Below are positions 63,103 through 64,000 of a stretch of DNA of 64,000 nt, piece by piece. Numbering within the stretch: the stretch's first letter is position 1; each line of letters starts with the position of its first letter. The notes beneath the pieces are model-generated. The model saw only the letters and a program-made list of their open reading frames with translations. It was not told the origin of the DNA and did no database searches. The DNA is from an uncultured Pseudomonadales bacterium (GTDB taxonomy: Bacteria; Pseudomonadota; Gammaproteobacteria; Pseudomonadales; Cellvibrionaceae), in the NCBI GenBank assembly GCA_947487765.1, contig CANKXO010000001.1, positions 186,001 through 250,000 on the forward strand, read 5' to 3'. The position numbers were made by a program, and so were the translations under genes.

Positions 63103-63485
63103 CCGGCGAACAATTAGCTACTGTATTTTTCATAGTTATGTTTGCAGGCGTTATCTGGATGCCAATAACATGGTTGTTCTTAAGTATCTTTACACCTAAA
63201 ACCTTATTGGAGAAATATTTTAAAGAGCCTCACTTTACCGTAGTAGAAACCATTTTTATGGCGCAATTTCCTGGCTTTCTGATGCGTACAGCCATGTTTG
63301 GCTGGGCTTTGTTTTTTCCTTCGTTAACCAAAAAAAGAAAAATTAAAGACCCCATAAAGTATATGCCTCGCTGGTATGCTGTTGCCTTAAAAGTATTTAT
63401 TGTCGGTGTAGCGCTTACGATGTTTCTTTTTTTCTCGTTAATGGGAATTTTATTTTTAATGGATGCTCCAGAAGCATCCTTATAA
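63093..63485 (+). CDS. Tandem membrane protein copy 5, putative immunity protein
   Basis: A 130-residue paralogue. It is a mosaic: the first ~25 residues equal copy 2 (MQITGEQLATVFFIVMFAGV), the middle equals copy 3 (including near-identical DNA over 63166-63380), and the C terminus equals copy 1/2 (VALTMFLFFSLMGILFLM). The mosaic implies recombination among array members. Last visible copy; the next gene is unrelated. Confidence 0.68.
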   Translation: MQITGEQLATVFFIVMFAGVIWMPITWLFLSIFTPKTLLEKYFKEPHFTVVETIFMAQFPGFLMRTAMFGWALFFPSLTKKRKIKDPIKYMPRWYAVALKVFIVGVALTMFLFFSLMGILFLMDAPEASL

Positions 63486-63868
63486 AGCAATGACCAGTGA
63501 ATGAATTTGGTGACAAGGCCAATCCATGTGTTATTTAGTACGATAGAAATAGTACTCTATACTATCGTGTTAATGTGGTACGATAGCTTGTTTCATCTAT
63601 TCCACGATCATAGGTAAACAGTATACCTACCTATTGATATCGTTGATTTATCTATTTTCAACCCTGTCGCGTTTTCTCCCTACTAGAATAGGGGTCTCGA
63701 TAGTTCCCGAAACCTTGATGATCTGTTCGTCAAGTTCATGACATCTCTAACATACTTTTTTCACACTACGAAAATTAGAGGTGCTGCTTCGCCTGAAATT
63801 TATGGTTTGCCTTAAGTTGATGGCTATTTCAATGTGTTGGGAGCTATTGCTTTCGATTAAAGAGGTTT
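63486..63868. other. 383-base region after the array
   Basis: Non-coding. The seven-base word ACGATAG occurs at 63540-63546 and 63580-63586 and its complement CTATCGT at 63562-63568, making an alternating inverted/direct set that could be an operator or weak terminator. AAGAGG at 63859-63864 is the ribosome site of the next gene. Nothing else recognised. Confidence 0.45.
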
Positions 63869-64000
63869 ATGATGAAAATAGAAATTATTACGGCACCCAA
63901 TGATGGGTTAAAAGAAACTGGCTTTGGCAACCTTCAATCCTGTGGTAGCGTATTAGAATCCATGATGGGCAAAGGCTACAATTTAAGATTAAGTGTTTGC
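63869..64000 (+). CDS. Unknown protein, 3'-truncated by window edge
   Basis: The first 44 codons of a gene that runs off the window, starting MMKIEIITAPNDGLKETGFG and continuing NLQSCGSVLESMMGKGYNLR. A good ribosome site (AAGAGG) supports ATG 63869; ATG 63872 is equivalent. Too short to name. It is on the same strand as the membrane-protein array and could be part of the accessory locus. Confidence 0.6.
   Translation, partial: MMKIEIITAPNDGLKETGFGNLQSCGSVLESMMGKGYNLRLSVC

Overview
The window reads as the chromosome of a motile, heterotrophic, probably marine gammaproteobacterium with moderate-to-low GC. The evidence is the CheA/CheR/CheD/CheB layout with HsbA/HsbR-like genes, a heterotetrameric sarcosine oxidase, an NAD-type molybdenum formate dehydrogenase, a glutamyl-tRNA synthetase and a tRNA-Ala(GGC). 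An Oceanospirillales-like origin is a guess.

Region 1 (1-13270) is one-carbon catabolism. The 3' part of soxB, then soxD, soxA and soxG encode sarcosine oxidase. A metallophosphoesterase and a ModE-like regulator follow on the minus strand. Divergent from the regulator is fdsG-fdsB-fdsA-fdhD-fdsD, a soluble NAD-linked Cys-type Mo formate dehydrogenase, closed by a strong hairpin terminator. C1 units released from sarcosine could finally be oxidised through formate.

Region 2 (13271-41599) is a 28-kb chemosensory and signalling cluster. It runs STAS protein, CheY, CheA, two CheW, CheR, CheD, CheB, a membrane-anchored MCP-derived protein with a CheZ-like D-x3-Q motif, an HsbA-like STAS protein and an HsbR-like phosphatase/kinase. 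Then come two very large MCPs (one with about seven tandem HAMP units and a CheR/CheB tether), a lone periplasmic binding protein, two giant hybrid kinases (the first with a complete LOV blue-light domain), three response regulators and one unknown protein.

Region 3 (42101-45743) has gltX and a convergent DMFase-beta-like gene carrying a C-terminal propeller.

Region 4 (45744-55519) is a 9.75-kb integrative element in tRNA-Ala(GGC), bounded by 49-bp direct repeats. It carries a tyrosine integrase, an AlpA-like factor, an HUH replication initiator, an XRE regulator, a polymorphic-toxin-like gene with two putative immunity genes, an NTase-HEPN protein and an unknown protein.

Region 5 (55520-64000) continues with an accessory locus. 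A SIR2-like NADase gene overlaps a 942-residue helical partner gene (likely anti-phage pair). Then follows a LysM protein with a hydrophobic, pore-former-like C terminus and a tandem array of five nearly identical small membrane proteins. Each of the five starts inside the 3' end of another reading frame. For the first this is the LysM gene; for the others the upstream frames look like decayed toxin tails. I read this as a toxin with an expanding orphan-immunity array, and it is the best candidate here for an undescribed system. The window ends inside a further small gene.
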